Shown here piece by piece: positions 5,306 to 5,434 of a stretch of 5,434 nucleotides of DNA. Within the stretch, counting starts at the first letter, position 1; each line of letters starts with the position of its first letter. Location: assembly GCA_900551135.1 (NCBI GenBank), contig URUX01000158.1, forward strand, positions 1 to 5,434, written 5' to 3'. The notes beneath the pieces are model-generated. The model was not told the origin of the DNA. It ran no database searches and was given only the letters and a program-made list of their open reading frames with translations. The position numbers and the translations under genes were made by a program. The DNA comes from an uncultured Clostridium sp. (GTDB taxonomy: Bacteria > Bacillota > Clostridia > Lachnospirales > Lachnospiraceae).

Positions 5306-5347
5306 ACAGGAGGCTGGAAAAATTCCAGGCCTCCTGTTATTTTTTTT
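5306..5347 (+). terminator. Intrinsic terminator after the second paralogue
   Basis: ACAGGAGGCTGGAA (5306-5319) pairs with TTCCAGGCCTCCTGT (5323-5337), with one bulged G and a 3-nt loop, followed by a run of eight Ts (5340-5347). This is the strongest terminator in the window. It starts 35 bases after the stop codon. The AGGAGG in its left arm is part of the stem and not a ribosome binding site. Confidence 0.92.
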
Positions 5348-5357
5348 ATATTTAGTC

Positions 5358-5386
5358 TTTACTTTTTTAAAAAGAGCCATTACAAT
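5358..5386 (+). promoter_or_regulatory. Candidate promoter for a gene beyond the window
   Basis: TTTACT (5358-5363) and TACAAT (5381-5386) are separated by 17 bases, giving four and five matches to the sigma-A consensus. It lies just after the terminator, where a new transcription unit would be expected to start. Confidence 0.45.
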
Positions 5387-5434
5387 GAAAAGCAGGTTTT
5401 ATGAATCTTACTAATAAATCTGCATGTTGGAAGG
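5387..5434 (+). other. Right edge: possible leader or start of a downstream gene
   Basis: An ATG at 5401 opens a frame that reaches the window end (MNLTNKSACWK...), but the only upstream candidate site is a weak AGCAGG (5391-5396) 4 bases away. The final TTGGAAGG could instead be the ribosome binding site of a gene starting just outside. The sequence shown cannot decide between these. Confidence 0.2.

Overview
The window looks like part of a low-to-mid GC Firmicutes chromosome, most likely a gut clostridium of the Lachnospiraceae type. This is inferred from strong AGGAG-type ribosome binding sites, the clostridial class II aldolase, the DUF554 sequence, and secreted proteins built almost wholly of choline-binding-type repeats. 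All convincing genes lie on the + strand. I see no RNA genes, insertion sequences or CRISPR.

Layout. Positions 1-81 hold two adjacent inverted repeats. A sigma-A-type promoter (82-110) then precedes a class II fructose-bisphosphate aldolase gene (170-1033), which ends at a strong intrinsic terminator (1051-1104). Next is a DUF554 membrane-protein gene (1143-1868). It is cut by one in-frame amber codon (1437-1439) into two same-frame ORFs, so it is either a fresh pseudogene or a split gene. No terminator is evident between it and what follows.

The second half is a tandem pair of paralogous genes for secreted repeat proteins of 500 and 504 residues (1982-3484 and 3756-5270). Both have signal peptides. 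Their mature parts are colinear cell-wall/choline-binding-type repeats, with a shared short non-repeat C-terminal region and no visible enzymatic domain. Each gene ends in its own intrinsic terminator (3534-3577 and 5306-5347), and each is preceded by related upstream sequence. The shared elements are TAGACACA and GTTGTAAnCATCAAG; the second gene has an extra divergent copy of the latter. Helically spaced direct repeats lie further upstream of each gene. This suggests two separately transcribed but co-regulated genes.

The aldolase is housekeeping glycolysis/gluconeogenesis and has no obvious functional link to its neighbours. The least ordinary content is the paired repeat proteins with long acidic loops and one conserved cysteine, their shared upstream motifs, and the amber-split DUF554 gene. 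The last 87 bases hold a candidate promoter for a gene beyond the window.
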